A DNA stretch of 33,089 bases from a virus. Under the pieces are notes generated by a model. The model was not told where the DNA came from. It worked only from the letters and a program-made list of their open reading frames with translations, and made no database searches. Positions 15,936 to 23,355 of the stretch are shown here, piece by piece (positions within the stretch are counted from its first letter, which is position 1; the number at the start of each line of letters is the position of its first letter). The translations under genes and the position numbers were made by a program. The stretch lies in IMG/VR virus record IMGVR_UViG_3300043449_000593, positions 1 to 33,089 of that record, one strand, 5' to 3'.

Positions 15936-17327
15936 ATGGCTGGCTTTGATGGCACCAATGCGCCGACACAGTTTATGTATTTTTACAATGGAAGCACATT
16001 TGTGCAAGTTGCAACGGCAGACATTCGTGAGATAACTACTCACCGAGGCCGAACACGCAATGACCAAGAATATGACACAGGGCTTTTAACTGTTGTTCTT
16101 GATAACCGCACGGGCATCTATGACCCTGATTTCACAGGTTCCACGACAATGGTTGTCAGCGGCGCATCTATCATCCAGCGTTCAATGGCAATGTATTTTG
16201 GAATGCTTTGGTCATCTGTTGTTTACAACCAATTCTACGGCTACCTTGAAAATGTAGTAGTAGATCAAGGCTTTGATGCAAAAGTAACCTTGACCTTTAC
16301 TGACGGCACCGATTTGTTGGCTACATCTTTTGCTGATGGCTCTTATGCAATCCGCAACGCTGAAACTACAAGTGCGCGTGTATCGTATGTGAAAACTCTT
16401 TGTGTCAATGGAGTTTTTGATTTAGAGACTAACCTCAAGTCCACCATAACTAATGTTGTCGGCGCTGCAGGGGTTGTCAAATATAGCGGAGATAAGGTTT
16501 ATCTTGCGGGCGAAACCGTAACTATTACAGGTGTCAATCCAGGAGCTTACAATTTAACCAATCAAGAAATCACTTCAGTAATTGGCACAGATTTTTATGT
16601 AAACAATGCCGCCACCGGCACCTATGTTTCAGGTGGCATTGCTTCCCTTCGCCACGTCACAATGCAGGCAACGCTTGGAAATGATAGCCCGCTTTCAATG
16701 ATGCAAGAAGCGGCACGATGTGAAGCCAACGATTTCTACATTACCAACGTGAATAAGAGCACCTATGTGCAACGCAATATCTCAACAATCATCTTTCATC
16801 CTATTGCTCAAAAGTTCAATAGAATCACTCGCTTGGCCTTTTCAGATTCTCAAGCTGCGGGAACAGTTGAATATGACAACATTGAAACAAGCGTAAGTAT
16901 GCTTCAAAAGGTCAATAAGGCAGTCATTCAATATCCTGACTTTAACTCCACGGGTAGCGGTCAAGTATCTGCTATTTATGGCTCAGGCGATATTGCATCG
17001 CAACCTATTGATGCACCTGTTTACAATCCTTGGGCTGCAATCAACTTGGCAGCCTATAACGCTCGCAAGATGGCAACACCTTTATCTATGGTCAAGCAGA
17101 TTGAGTTCCAAGCCTTTGCCCTAGATACTCTTTATGATGACCTGCTTTTATTAGATTTAGGCGATCAGGTTACGGTTGCTCGCACAACCGTTGATGGTCG
17201 AAGTCAAAGTTACAACCTTGTTGTTGAAGGCATAGACCATAGCATTACTCCTGACGATTGGCGCATTACCCTTTACACTTCAGCAATGAATCCTTATTAC
17301 ACGGTCATTGATAAGAACGGTGGATGA
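15936..17327 (+). CDS. Tail tip / minor tail protein
   Basis: A 463-residue protein directly after the tape measure, the place of distal tail (Dit) and tail-associated (Tal) proteins. The sequence is beta-rich (ITTHRGRTRNDQEYDTGLLT near 28, then VVLDNRTGIYDPDF), with a later part (about 280-455) containing TRLAFSDSQAAGTVEYDN and VVEGIDHSITPDDWRITLYT, a pattern common to actinophage minor tail proteins that form the baseplate hub. No lytic motif seen. Overlaps the next ATG. Confidence 0.75.
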   Translation: MAGFDGTNAPTQFMYFYNGSTFVQVATADIREITTHRGRTRNDQEYDTGLLTVVLDNRTGIYDPDFTGSTTMVVSGASIIQRSMAMYFGMLWSSVVYNQFYGYLENVVVDQGFDAKVTLTFTDGTDLLATSFADGSYAIRNAETTSARVSYVKTLCVNGVFDLETNLKSTITNVVGAAGVVKYSGDKVYLAGETVTITGVNPGAYNLTNQEITSVIGTDFYVNNAATGTYVSGGIASLRHVTMQATLGNDSPLSMMQEAARCEANDFYITNVNKSTYVQRNISTIIFHPIAQKFNRITRLAFSDSQAAGTVEYDNIETSVSMLQKVNKAVIQYPDFNSTGSGQVSAIYGSGDIASQPIDAPVYNPWAAINLAAYNARKMATPLSMVKQIEFQAFALDTLYDDLLLLDLGDQVTVARTTVDGRSQSYNLVVEGIDHSITPDDWRITLYTSAMNPYYTVIDKNGG

Positions 17328-17818
17328 TGACAATTGCAGCTCAGGTGACAAATACACCTATCCATATCACATCATCTAGCAGTGGAATTACTGTCTCATC
17401 AACTTCAACTGTTAGCCGTAAAACCGCTTCAAAGGATGTTAAGTTTGAGCCGGGATTGTTGGCTTCGGCTGCAACCGGCACCATCAACCTTGATATGAGT
17501 TCTGCCCAAGTCATTTACCATTCAAGTGCAAGTGCCAATTTCATCTTTAACTTCAGAGGCGATTCAACACATACTTTTAATGAAATCACAGAGGTGGGTC
17601 ACACCGTCACCACCGCTATTGTGGTCAATAACGGATCAACGCCTTATTACGCCACATCGGTAAAGATTGACGGCACCACCGTCACCCCCAAGTGGGCAGG
17701 TGGCACCGCCCCTAGTGCTGGCACCGCCAGTGCCCACGACTTATATTCATTCAACATTCTAAAGCTCACCGACACCCCCACTTACTTAGTCATTGCAACT
17801 GTCGGTAACTACTCGTGA
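17324..17818 (+). CDS. Minor tail protein
   Basis: A 164-residue, Ser/Thr-rich, beta-strand protein beginning at an ATG that overlaps the previous TGA (ATGA). Segments HSSASANFIFNFRGDSTHTF and GTTVTPKWAGGTAPSAGTAS recur in tail fibre or baseplate proteins of cyanophages and related phages. It probably sits at the tail tip between hub and receptor-binding protein. No membrane or catalytic motif. Confidence 0.65.
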   Translation: MMTIAAQVTNTPIHITSSSSGITVSSTSTVSRKTASKDVKFEPGLLASAATGTINLDMSSAQVIYHSSASANFIFNFRGDSTHTFNEITEVGHTVTTAIVVNNGSTPYYATSVKIDGTTVTPKWAGGTAPSAGTASAHDLYSFNILKLTDTPTYLVIATVGNYS

Positions 17819-19248
17819 GAATGAGCCGTATGGGGGCATTGGCTGGGCCAAGGGCTGCATTGGAAAAAACATCAGGATATTTTGCAAGTTTGTATGGTTC
17901 TTCTGATTACAGTATCACTCACGGAATTGTTGTTGATTCATTAAATAATGTTTATACCACTGGTCAATGGAATTATATTGATTCAAATGGAAGAAATCAA
18001 TATGATATTTTTGTGGCAAAATATAGCAGTTCTGGACAATTAAAATGGCATCGTGTGCTTTCAAGTGCTTTTTCTTCTCAATCAAGAAACGGATCAGGAT
18101 GGAAAATAGCATTAGATTCCTCAAACGATGTCATTGTCACTGGACAGTATTCTTTTAATTCAATCCACCCATATATCGGCGCTTTTGTTGCAAAATTCAA
18201 TAATTCAGGAATTCTTCAATGGCAAAGACAATTAACAATCGTAAATGCAATTTCATACAAAACAAATAGTTATTCCTACAGTGTTGCAATTGATTCATCA
18301 AATTACATTTACATAACGGGGGCATACGCTAATAACAGTACAGGCGCTGTTGCAGTTGATATTTTTACTGCAAAGTATAATAGTTCCGGAACCCTTCAAT
18401 GGCAAAAATCATTAAATGGGCCTAATGCGGCAGATTTAAGACAGGATTGGGGAAATTCAATAGCTCTTGATTCTTCATCTAATGTATTTATTACAGGTAG
18501 ATTTAGGAACACTTCAGGTGGAACAAATGCTTTTGTTGCAAAATACAATAGTTCAGGAACGCTTCAATGGCAAAAATCAATAAACAGTCCTAACTCAGCA
18601 AGTTCGCAGTATGACATTGGATATGGAATTAAAGTAGATCAATATGGAGACATTTTTGTTGTTGGTGCTTTTCAAAAACCAACTACTTCCTACACAAAAG
18701 GATTTTTAATAAAATTTGATACATCGGGTTCTGTAGTATTTCAAAAAGAAATAGGAACTAGCGCAACAAATAATGGTTTAATCTTAAATAATTTATTTAT
18801 TGACTCTACAGGTAAAATTCAGGTTGTTGGATTAGAACCGACCAGCAGTTTGAGTTTTGGATTTTTAATAAAATTAGACACTTCTCAAAATATAGACATA
18901 CAAAAAATGCTATCTTCTTCAGTAGATAGCGGAAATGTGTCAATTGAGGATATTTCATTTGATTCAAAAAACAATTCAATAGTCTCAGGTTTTTTTGGAA
19001 GCACCGGAAACGTTCTTTATGGTCTAAATGCAAAACTTCCTAGCGACAACACCACAAATGGAACTTATACGGTAACTCCACCTGGAAAAAGAATTGCGTA
19101 CTCAACATCAACTCTTGTAAGCATTGCAAATTCTTCACTAACAATAGCCACATCTTCCTTAACTGATACAACTGCCACTTTAACTGATGCAAGTGCATCT
19201 CTTATAGATTCTGCAGGCAGTCTCAATTATGGAATTGTGTATATGTAA
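17815..19248 (+). CDS. Tail fibre with SBBP-like beta-propeller repeats (candidate receptor-binding protein)
   Basis: A 477-residue protein. After a short (M)RMSRMGALAGPRAALEK anchor, residues about 20-420 carry six to seven repeats of about 50-58 residues of the form IALDSSxNVxITGxF, then FVAKYNSSGTLQWQKS, like SBBP/beta-propeller repeats. Two copies are nearly identical at the DNA level (from 18370 and 18538, 168 bases apart). Residues 435-470 form a serine/threonine-rich run of short repeats. GTG overlaps the upstream TGA; ATG at 17821 is an alternative. The gene is visibly AT-richer than its neighbours, hinting at recent exchange. Position suggests host binding. Confidence 0.75.
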   Translation: MRMSRMGALAGPRAALEKTSGYFASLYGSSDYSITHGIVVDSLNNVYTTGQWNYIDSNGRNQYDIFVAKYSSSGQLKWHRVLSSAFSSQSRNGSGWKIALDSSNDVIVTGQYSFNSIHPYIGAFVAKFNNSGILQWQRQLTIVNAISYKTNSYSYSVAIDSSNYIYITGAYANNSTGAVAVDIFTAKYNSSGTLQWQKSLNGPNAADLRQDWGNSIALDSSSNVFITGRFRNTSGGTNAFVAKYNSSGTLQWQKSINSPNSASSQYDIGYGIKVDQYGDIFVVGAFQKPTTSYTKGFLIKFDTSGSVVFQKEIGTSATNNGLILNNLFIDSTGKIQVVGLEPTSSLSFGFLIKLDTSQNIDIQKMLSSSVDSGNVSIEDISFDSKNNSIVSGFFGSTGNVLYGLNAKLPSDNTTNGTYTVTPPGKRIAYSTSTLVSIANSSLTIATSSLTDTTATLTDASASLIDSAGSLNYGIVYM

Positions 19249-19287
19249 ACCCTCAACCACTCAACAACAGAACGGGAAACCGCGCAA

Positions 19288-19482
19288 ATGACCCCATCAA
19301 ACTGGGCAGCACTTATCGTCTCCATCATTGCAATTATCAGCGCCTTTGCAGGATCAGTGCGATGGCTAGTAAAGCATTACTTGGCAGAACTTAAACCAAA
19401 TGGGGGCAGTTCGATGCGGGATTCCATCAACCGCCTTGAGGCGCAGATGTCCATAGTGTTGGAGTTAGTAAAAAACAAATAA
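19288..19482 (+). CDS. Small membrane protein, holin-like
   Basis: A 64-residue protein with one N-terminal membrane helix (WAALIVSIIAIISAFAGSV), a linker LAELKPNGGSS and a C-terminal coiled helix. This N-in/C-helix form just before the endolysin is common in actinophage lysis cassettes. It may be a holin or a holin partner; the sequence alone cannot tell. Confidence 0.65.
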   Translation: MTPSNWAALIVSIIAIISAFAGSVRWLVKHYLAELKPNGGSSMRDSINRLEAQMSIVLELVKNK

Positions 19483-19492
19483 GGGGTCAGCA

Positions 19493-19954
19493 ATGAAATC
19501 AGTTAATGGATGGCCTGCAAGTGCTAACCAATCTGAAATTAGAATTGGCGTGTTCACCGTCATCGGCGGGTTAAAGCCCGTCAAGCTCCGTTGCGCTGGC
19601 GCAGTAGCTCCGCTACTTGTTGCCGCTTGCAAGGAGTGGCACAAGAGCGTTGAGAAGTTAGAGCCGGGTGAAGTGCAAGGTTATGCATTCAGAGATGTAC
19701 GCGGTGGCAATGGCACCCTGTCCAATCACGCTTCCGGGACTGCCGCTGACATTTGGCCAAGCCGCCATCCCCAGGGTGACAAAGATGGAAATTTCACCCC
19801 TGCTCAAAGAGCTGCAGTATTAGAGATTTGCACCAAATATGGGCTACGCTCAGGCGGCACCTATAAGAACGCCAAACCTGATTGGATGCACATAGAAGTA
19901 AATGTAAGCCCACCTCAAGCCAAGGCATTGATTGCCAAGTTAGGACTCAAATGA
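19493..19954 (+). CDS. Endolysin, M15-type D,D/L,D-peptidase
   Basis: A 153-residue peptidase expected to cut peptidoglycan stem peptides at lysis. The zinc site is clear: SNHASGTAAD (residues 77-86; H79 and D86) and DWMHIE (130-135; H133), as in VanY/extensin-like M15 peptidases. No signal peptide is visible, so release by a holin is expected. It lies between two small membrane proteins and overlaps the next ATG. Single-domain, with no separate cell-wall binding domain. Confidence 0.85.
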   Translation: MKSVNGWPASANQSEIRIGVFTVIGGLKPVKLRCAGAVAPLLVAACKEWHKSVEKLEPGEVQGYAFRDVRGGNGTLSNHASGTAADIWPSRHPQGDKDGNFTPAQRAAVLEICTKYGLRSGGTYKNAKPDWMHIEVNVSPPQAKALIAKLGLK

Positions 19955-20148
19955 AACTATCACCAAAATTCAAACAAGAATTTATGTCATACCTGCGCTC
20001 TGTAGGCGTTGCCACAATCACTGTATTGCTGGCACTCGTTGCAGATGTGCGCCCTGAATATGCAGTGTTGCTTGGCTCAATTGCTGCGCCAGTTTTCAAG
20101 TTGATTGACCCAACTTACAAGAACTACGGCATCGGCGCGGGCAAGTAA
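19951..20148 (+). CDS. Holin-like membrane protein
   Basis: A 65-residue protein with two hydrophobic stretches (about 17-31 and 36-50) divided by a charged DVRPEY turn and a basic N-terminus, fitting a small class II-type holin. ATG overlaps the endolysin TGA (ATGA), so translation is probably coupled; longer in-frame reading upstream lies inside the endolysin gene and is less likely. Confidence 0.7.
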   Translation: MKLSPKFKQEFMSYLRSVGVATITVLLALVADVRPEYAVLLGSIAAPVFKLIDPTYKNYGIGAGK

Positions 20149-20149
20149 T

Positions 20150-20413
20150 ATGGACAGGGGGGAAATACTAGCCGAGGCCAATCGCCTGACCCACGGTGAT
20201 CGCAATAAGAATTACGGCAAGCCAATTACCAATCACGCCCGCATTGCAGGTTTATGGTCTATCTTTCTTGAGTGCGAGATAACGCCAGCTCAAGCTGCAA
20301 TAATGTTGGGATTGGTCAAGGTTGCTAGATTGATTGAGACACCTGACCATTTAGATTCATTCGTGGACTTGGCGGCATATGCTGCCATTGCCGGCGAGAT
20401 TTCTACCGAATAA
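20150..20413 (+). CDS. DUF6378-like phage protein
   Basis: An 87-residue protein matching, from memory, a family common in phages (DUF6378): EANRLTHGDRNKNYGKP near residue 8, then PAQAAIMLGLVKVARLIETP and DSFVDLAAYAAIAGEI. Function unknown; it is mostly helical. ATG follows the previous TAA by one base. It is the last gene before a strong terminator. Confidence 0.7.
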   Translation: MDRGEILAEANRLTHGDRNKNYGKPITNHARIAGLWSIFLECEITPAQAAIMLGLVKVARLIETPDHLDSFVDLAAYAAIAGEISTE

Positions 20414-20426
20414 GTTTTACTGCATA

Positions 20427-20468
20427 GAGAAGCCCCGTAACCTGCCGTTCCAGGTTACGGGGCTTCTC
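20427..20468. terminator. Strong hairpin, probably bidirectional terminator
   Basis: A perfect 18-bp stem, GAGAAGCCCCGTAACCTG (20427-20444) and its complement (20451-20468), with a six-base loop. It lies between convergent gene sets: late genes ending at 20413 (+) and the minus-strand cassette ending at 20477. Confidence 0.88.
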
Positions 20469-20476
20469 GCCTTTAT

Positions 20477-20605
20477 CTAATCTTTTACATAATCCATCAA
20501 GGCTTGAATGACAATGGCGGTGACGGTTGTATATTCCAATTTGGCTTTGGCTTTAGCCATTGCCCATAAATCTTCAGGCACACGAACTGAGTGTTTAGTT
20601 CTCAT
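20477..20605 (-). CDS. Ribbon-helix-helix DNA-binding miniprotein
   Basis: A 42-residue protein with the Arc/CopG-type plan: a short strand (HSVRVPEDL), a helix (WAMAKAKAKLEY), a TTVTAIV turn and a second helix (IVIQALMDYVKD). GGAAGGA lies upstream on the minus strand, and the ATG overlaps the TGA of the preceding gene. It could repress phage or host promoters as a dimer; the target is unknown. It is the last gene of the minus-strand cassette. Confidence 0.7.
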   Translation of the reverse strand: MRTKHSVRVPEDLWAMAKAKAKLEYTTVTAIVIQALMDYVKD

Positions 20606-20679
20606 TTCTTATTCCTTCCGTGATTAAAGATTAAAACAAGTGCAAGGCAGATGACATAGGCGATGATCCATTTAATCAT
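20602..20679 (-). CDS. Tiny membrane protein
   Basis: A 25-residue protein: MIKWIIAYVICLALVLIF helix then basic NHGRNKK, a classic inside-positive single membrane anchor. ATG shares a base with the TAA of the upstream gene (TAATG), and its TGA overlaps the next ATG. Coupled overlaps on both sides support it despite its size. Confidence 0.5.
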   Translation of the reverse strand: MIKWIIAYVICLALVLIFNHGRNKK

Positions 20680-20846
20680 TACAACACCACACATTGACTC
20701 ATTGAACCCCAACACCAACCGAGGAACTCGGCGCTGGCGTTGCCAATGCCTACCCACCAAAGGTTTGCTGAGATGAGAAATAGTGCATATAGTAAAAAGG
20801 CTATGGCGATTGCCCGTGCCTGTTTTCCTCTTTTAGTTAGTGACAT
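20679..20846 (-). CDS. Small membrane protein
   Basis: A 55-residue protein with a basic start (MSLTKRGKQAR), a membrane helix (AIAIAFLLYALFLISANLWW) and a short tail with two cysteines (GWC and QC). It overlaps the gene upstream by 14 bases and the one downstream by one base. Function unknown. Confidence 0.55.
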   Translation of the reverse strand: MSLTKRGKQARAIAIAFLLYALFLISANLWWVGIGNASAEFLGWCWGSMSQCVVL

Positions 20847-21039
20847 TGACTGATTCCTCTCTGACGATGTTGAGACATACTTTGGTAATCATATTGACTG
20901 AGATAAGAGTTGATTCGATAAACTCTAAATCGCTACTGACGGAGGCATCCATCAATTTCTGAGCTGAACTACTCATAATGTTTGAAGGCGTTGAATACAC
21001 CTCAAGAAGTGAGTCCTTAATCATCTCGGCGTAATCCAT
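20833..21039 (-). CDS. Hypothetical small helical protein
   Basis: A 68-residue, mostly helical protein with an acidic N-terminal half (MDYAEMIKDSLLEVYSTPSN). No family recognised. Its ATG shares one base with the stop of the upstream zinc-ribbon gene, and it runs 14 bases into the next gene. Confidence 0.55.
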   Translation of the reverse strand: MDYAEMIKDSLLEVYSTPSNIMSSSAQKLMDASVSSDLEFIESTLISVNMITKVCLNIVREESVNVTN

Positions 21040-21188
21040 TATGCAGAAACCTTTGGATAGTGCCCGTTGATTTCAACATACTGAGCCAATGTCACCGCAC
21101 CCTTGTATTCGTTGCAGGGCACACAATGGGTTTGATTGGTAATCTCGCCATCGCAAAACACACACCAAAAGCGTTCCGTTGTTGTCAT
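21039..21188 (-). CDS. Zinc-ribbon miniprotein
   Basis: A 49-residue protein with two Cys pairs, CVFC (residues 9-12) and CVPC (22-25), spaced like a small zinc knuckle, followed by a short helical tail. ATG overlaps the upstream TGA by four bases. It may bind nucleic acid or a host protein; target unknown. Confidence 0.6.
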   Translation of the reverse strand: MTTTERFWCVFCDGEITNQTHCVPCNEYKGAVTLAQYVEINGHYPKVSA

Positions 21189-21301
21189 TTTACATTCTCC
21201 ATTTTCTCTAGTCGTGCTTCAAAACAAAGTAAACATTCAAAGATTTTCTCAACTGATTCAAAGACTGTTCCGCAGAATGTGCAGGTGCAGGTGTAGTTCA
21301 T
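21185..21301 (-). CDS. Zinc-ribbon miniprotein
   Basis: A 38-residue protein with CTFC (residues 7-10) and CLLC (23-26) pairs and a short charged helix. Both ends overlap neighbours by four bases (ATGA), which supports translation. Function unknown. Confidence 0.5.
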   Translation of the reverse strand: MNYTCTCTFCGTVFESVEKIFECLLCFEARLEKMENVK

Positions 21302-21486
21302 AGTGACATCCAAGGTGTGCAAGTCTCACAAGGTAATTCGCGCAGTGAGTATTCAAGCCACCAATCAAGTGGAGTCTCGTGATGTGTTGCAGTTGGGTCA
21401 TTATCAATTGCTGACTTCAAATAAACACCTGCGTGTGTATCGCAAGTGACACTGCCACCTGCACCAACCCATAAACGATTGCTCAT
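21298..21486 (-). CDS. Hypothetical small Cys-containing protein
   Basis: A 62-residue protein (MSNRLWVGAGGSVTCDTHAG and so on). ATG at 21486 is chosen over one 33 bases upstream because it shares a base with the preceding TAA and has AAGGAAGG about 8 bases before it. Contains CDTHAG near residue 15 and CETC near 55, a possible metal site. No family recognised. Confidence 0.6.
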   Translation of the reverse strand: MSNRLWVGAGGSVTCDTHAGVYLKSAIDNDPTATHHETPLDWWLEYSLRELPCETCTPWMSL

Positions 21487-21725
21487 TATGCAACCTTCCT
21501 TTCTGAAATAACACCGCAAGGATTAACAAAAACATATTCGGTGTTGAACTCTGACCAACCTGTGAACTTTTGTGCAATTGCATTGATTGCTGGACGAATT
21601 TCTTTATCGCCGTTGTATGAGATATGAACAACACCGCAATCAACTTTGCGTACTGAAAACTTATATGTTGGAAATGTTGCCTTTAGCTCTTCGCGTATTG
21701 CTTTTGTTGTTTCTACTGTTGTCAT
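21486..21725 (-). CDS. LPD29-like protein
   Basis: A 79-residue protein resembling the LPD29 domain known from large polyvalent proteins of mobile elements: TTKAIREELKATFPTYKFSV, then VHISYNGDKEIRPAINAI and FTGW. The ATG at 21725 gives a start at the domain edge; an ATG 81 bases upstream would add a segment without domain character. First gene of the minus cassette. Biochemical role unknown. Confidence 0.65.
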   Translation of the reverse strand: MTTVETTKAIREELKATFPTYKFSVRKVDCGVVHISYNGDKEIRPAINAIAQKFTGWSEFNTEYVFVNPCGVISERKVA

Positions 21726-21765
21726 TTTCTGATCCGTTCTGTAGGGGCCGTTCCCCAATGAGATA

Positions 21766-21793
21766 AAGATAGCACCTGTCCACCCATTGTCCA
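21766..21793 (-). promoter_or_regulatory. Candidate promoter of the minus-strand cassette
   Basis: On the minus strand, TGGACA (21788-21793) is five of six to the -35 consensus and TATCTT (21766-21771) four of six to the -10, 16 bases apart, about 40 bases before the first minus-strand start. Placed correctly but unproven. Confidence 0.4.
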
Positions 21794-21867
21794 TACCAAA
21801 CGACACGCAATTAGGTCACGATTTGATAACGATTTAGGCTCAGGTGTAGGCTCATCTTTGGCGTGGG

Positions 21868-21897
21868 AACCTGCAAATTGGGGAATTACTGCAGGTT
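21868..21897. promoter_or_regulatory. Inverted repeat in the divergent control region
   Basis: AACCTGCA (21868-21875) and TGCAGGTT (21890-21897) form a perfect 8-bp inverted repeat with AATTGGGGAATT inside. It lies between the divergent units, upstream of the candidate -10 at 21914, as an operator would. Confidence 0.45.
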
Positions 21898-21913
21898 TTC
21901 ACGCCTTTGGGGC

Positions 21914-21919
21914 TACCAT
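21914..21919 (+). promoter_or_regulatory. Candidate -10 box for a leaderless transcript
   Basis: TACCAT ends 6 bases before the GTG at 21926, and no Shine-Dalgarno is present. In actinobacteria this arrangement often marks mRNA that begins at the start codon. Confidence 0.4.
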
Positions 21920-21925
21920 AGAGCC

Positions 21926-22462
21926 GTGACCACCATAATTGCTTACCAAGGGGCAGGATTTGCCATACTTGGGGCAGATAGCCAAATTACCGATGGTGAC
22001 AAGCGCATCCTTTCGCCTTCAACACCCAAGATAGTCAAGGTGGGCAAGTACCTGTTGGCTTTATCCGGAGATGTAAGACCAGGAGACTTGCTTGCATTTA
22101 ACTGGAAGCCACCTGCCTATGACGGCACTGATCCTGTTAAGTTTGTCGGGCGCAAGATAATCCCAAGCATCATCACCACCTTTAAGGCTCACGGCTACGA
22201 CTTCAACAAGGATGCAGCTTCTTATTCCTACTTGCTCGCCTTCAACGGCAACATCTTTGAAATTGGCGATGAGCTGAGCATCTCACAATCATCGGACGGC
22301 ATCTACGGCGTAGGCTCAGGCAGTGCCTATGCGATGGGATACCTTGCTTCAGTTAAGAGCGCGGTTGGCGATGCCGAAATCCTGCAGGCCCTAGAAGTTG
22401 CCGCCAAATACGACATCAACACCGGCGGGCCGTTTCAGATTGAGTTGCAAAAAAAGATTTAG
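21926..22462 (+). CDS. Proteasome beta/HslV-like Ntn hydrolase
   Basis: A 178-residue protein of the 20S proteasome/HslV family. After removal of the initiator residue the N-terminus is TTIIAYQG, giving the catalytic Thr1. Asp17 in GADSQIT and Lys34 in TPKIVKVGKYLLALSGD match the active-site Asp17/Lys33 of proteasomes, and GVGSGSAYAMG near residue 130 matches the conserved GSGS segment. GTG start with no Shine-Dalgarno but a close -10-like TACCAT suggests leaderless translation. Related proteins occur in actinophages; substrate and partner ATPase are unknown. First gene of the rightward early or middle region. Confidence 0.75.
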   Translation: MTTIIAYQGAGFAILGADSQITDGDKRILSPSTPKIVKVGKYLLALSGDVRPGDLLAFNWKPPAYDGTDPVKFVGRKIIPSIITTFKAHGYDFNKDAASYSYLLAFNGNIFEIGDELSISQSSDGIYGVGSGSAYAMGYLASVKSAVGDAEILQALEVAAKYDINTGGPFQIELQKKI

Positions 22463-22538
22463 CCACGCCGAGCGTTACTAGCAGGCAAGTTGGTGTAATG
22501 TGTGTCATCCTTATCCAAACGAAAAAGGAGACACCCAA

Positions 22539-22649
22539 ATGTTACTAGCACTTGCCATTGGAATTGCCGGCGTTATTGGTATTTTCTACACCTTATTGCA
22601 GCTCGAAGGCACTCAAGATTTGATTGAGGGCACCGATGAATTTAACTAA
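22539..22649 (+). CDS. Tiny membrane protein
   Basis: A 36-residue protein: MLLALAIGIAGVIGIFYTLL membrane helix then an acidic tail. AAGGAG (22525-22530) stands 8 bases before the ATG, good support for translation. Overlaps the next gene by 14 bases. Function unknown. Confidence 0.55.
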   Translation: MLLALAIGIAGVIGIFYTLLQLEGTQDLIEGTDEFN

Positions 22650-23004
22650 GCCAGTTCGAGATCCATTGTTTTCAATCCATACAACCGATGACGGCACTGT
22701 TGCCCTATATCTTGAAGAACAAGATGCCATCAAGGATGTATTAGAAGATGTAGTCAGTCAATGGGATTATCAACTATTGATGGAACTGCAAGGTTGTGTC
22801 AATTCATCCGTCAAGGCTGACAATCACTTTGAAAACTTAGAGACTGCTCGCAGTAATTTTGAGCAAGGTGCAGTCAAGTTGGCATTGATGACTGAAGATG
22901 AAGCACTCAATCTTGCTCAAGATATTATTAAAGCAATCAAAGTCTCACGCCATATGCGTGAAGAACGCCGTGAACAAGTATTGGGATTGAGGATTGTTAA
23001 GTAG
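22636..23004 (+). CDS. Hypothetical helical protein
   Basis: A 122-residue acidic protein, predicted mostly helical (EEQDAIKDVLEDVVSQWDYQ near 27), ending in a basic RHMREERREQVLGLRIVK. ATG at 22636 is preferred to one 12 bases upstream because GAGGG lies in front. Directly followed by the resolvase ATG. No family recognised. Confidence 0.65.
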   Translation: MNLTKPVRDPLFSIHTTDDGTVALYLEEQDAIKDVLEDVVSQWDYQLLMELQGCVNSSVKADNHFENLETARSNFEQGAVKLALMTEDEALNLAQDIIKAIKVSRHMREERREQVLGLRIVK

Positions 23005-23355
23005 ATGACAAACCCAAATGGTCGCAAGGGCGCACTGTACGAAACCGATGTTATGCGTTGGCTTCGCGCAGCAGGTGCCTTGTGCGAGCGTTTGGTAAAA
23101 GCTGGCTCCAACGATGAAGGTGACTTGGTTGCCGTCATTGCTGGCAAGACTTACATTCTTGAACTCAAAAATAGAAAATCAATAACTTTGCCACAGTTTT
23201 GGCGTGAAGCTGAAGTTGAGGCAGAAAACTACGCAAAGGCTCGTGGTCTATCCACGCCTCCATTGCACTATGTCATCGTCAAGCGCAGAAACGCTGGCAT
23301 AGAAAAGAGTTGGGTTATACAAGATTTAGCCCAATGGTTAGAGGAACGCAAATGA
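23005..23355 (+). CDS. PD-(D/E)XK resolvase/nuclease (Hjc-like)
   Basis: A 116-residue nuclease with the compact Holliday junction resolvase layout: an early Glu helix (GALYETDVMRWLRAAG), D40 in EGDLVAV, and E53-x-K55 in ILELKNRK. It probably resolves recombination or replication intermediates before packaging. ATG follows the previous TAG with no gap; its TGA overlaps the WhiB ATG. Confidence 0.75.
   Translation: MTNPNGRKGALYETDVMRWLRAAGALCERLVKAGSNDEGDLVAVIAGKTYILELKNRKSITLPQFWREAEVEAENYAKARGLSTPPLHYVIVKRRNAGIEKSWVIQDLAQWLEERK

Noticed and set aside
21060-21296. 78-codon + strand open frame
   Set aside because: Antisense to two overlapping zinc-ribbon miniproteins with coupled starts and Cys pairs on the minus strand.
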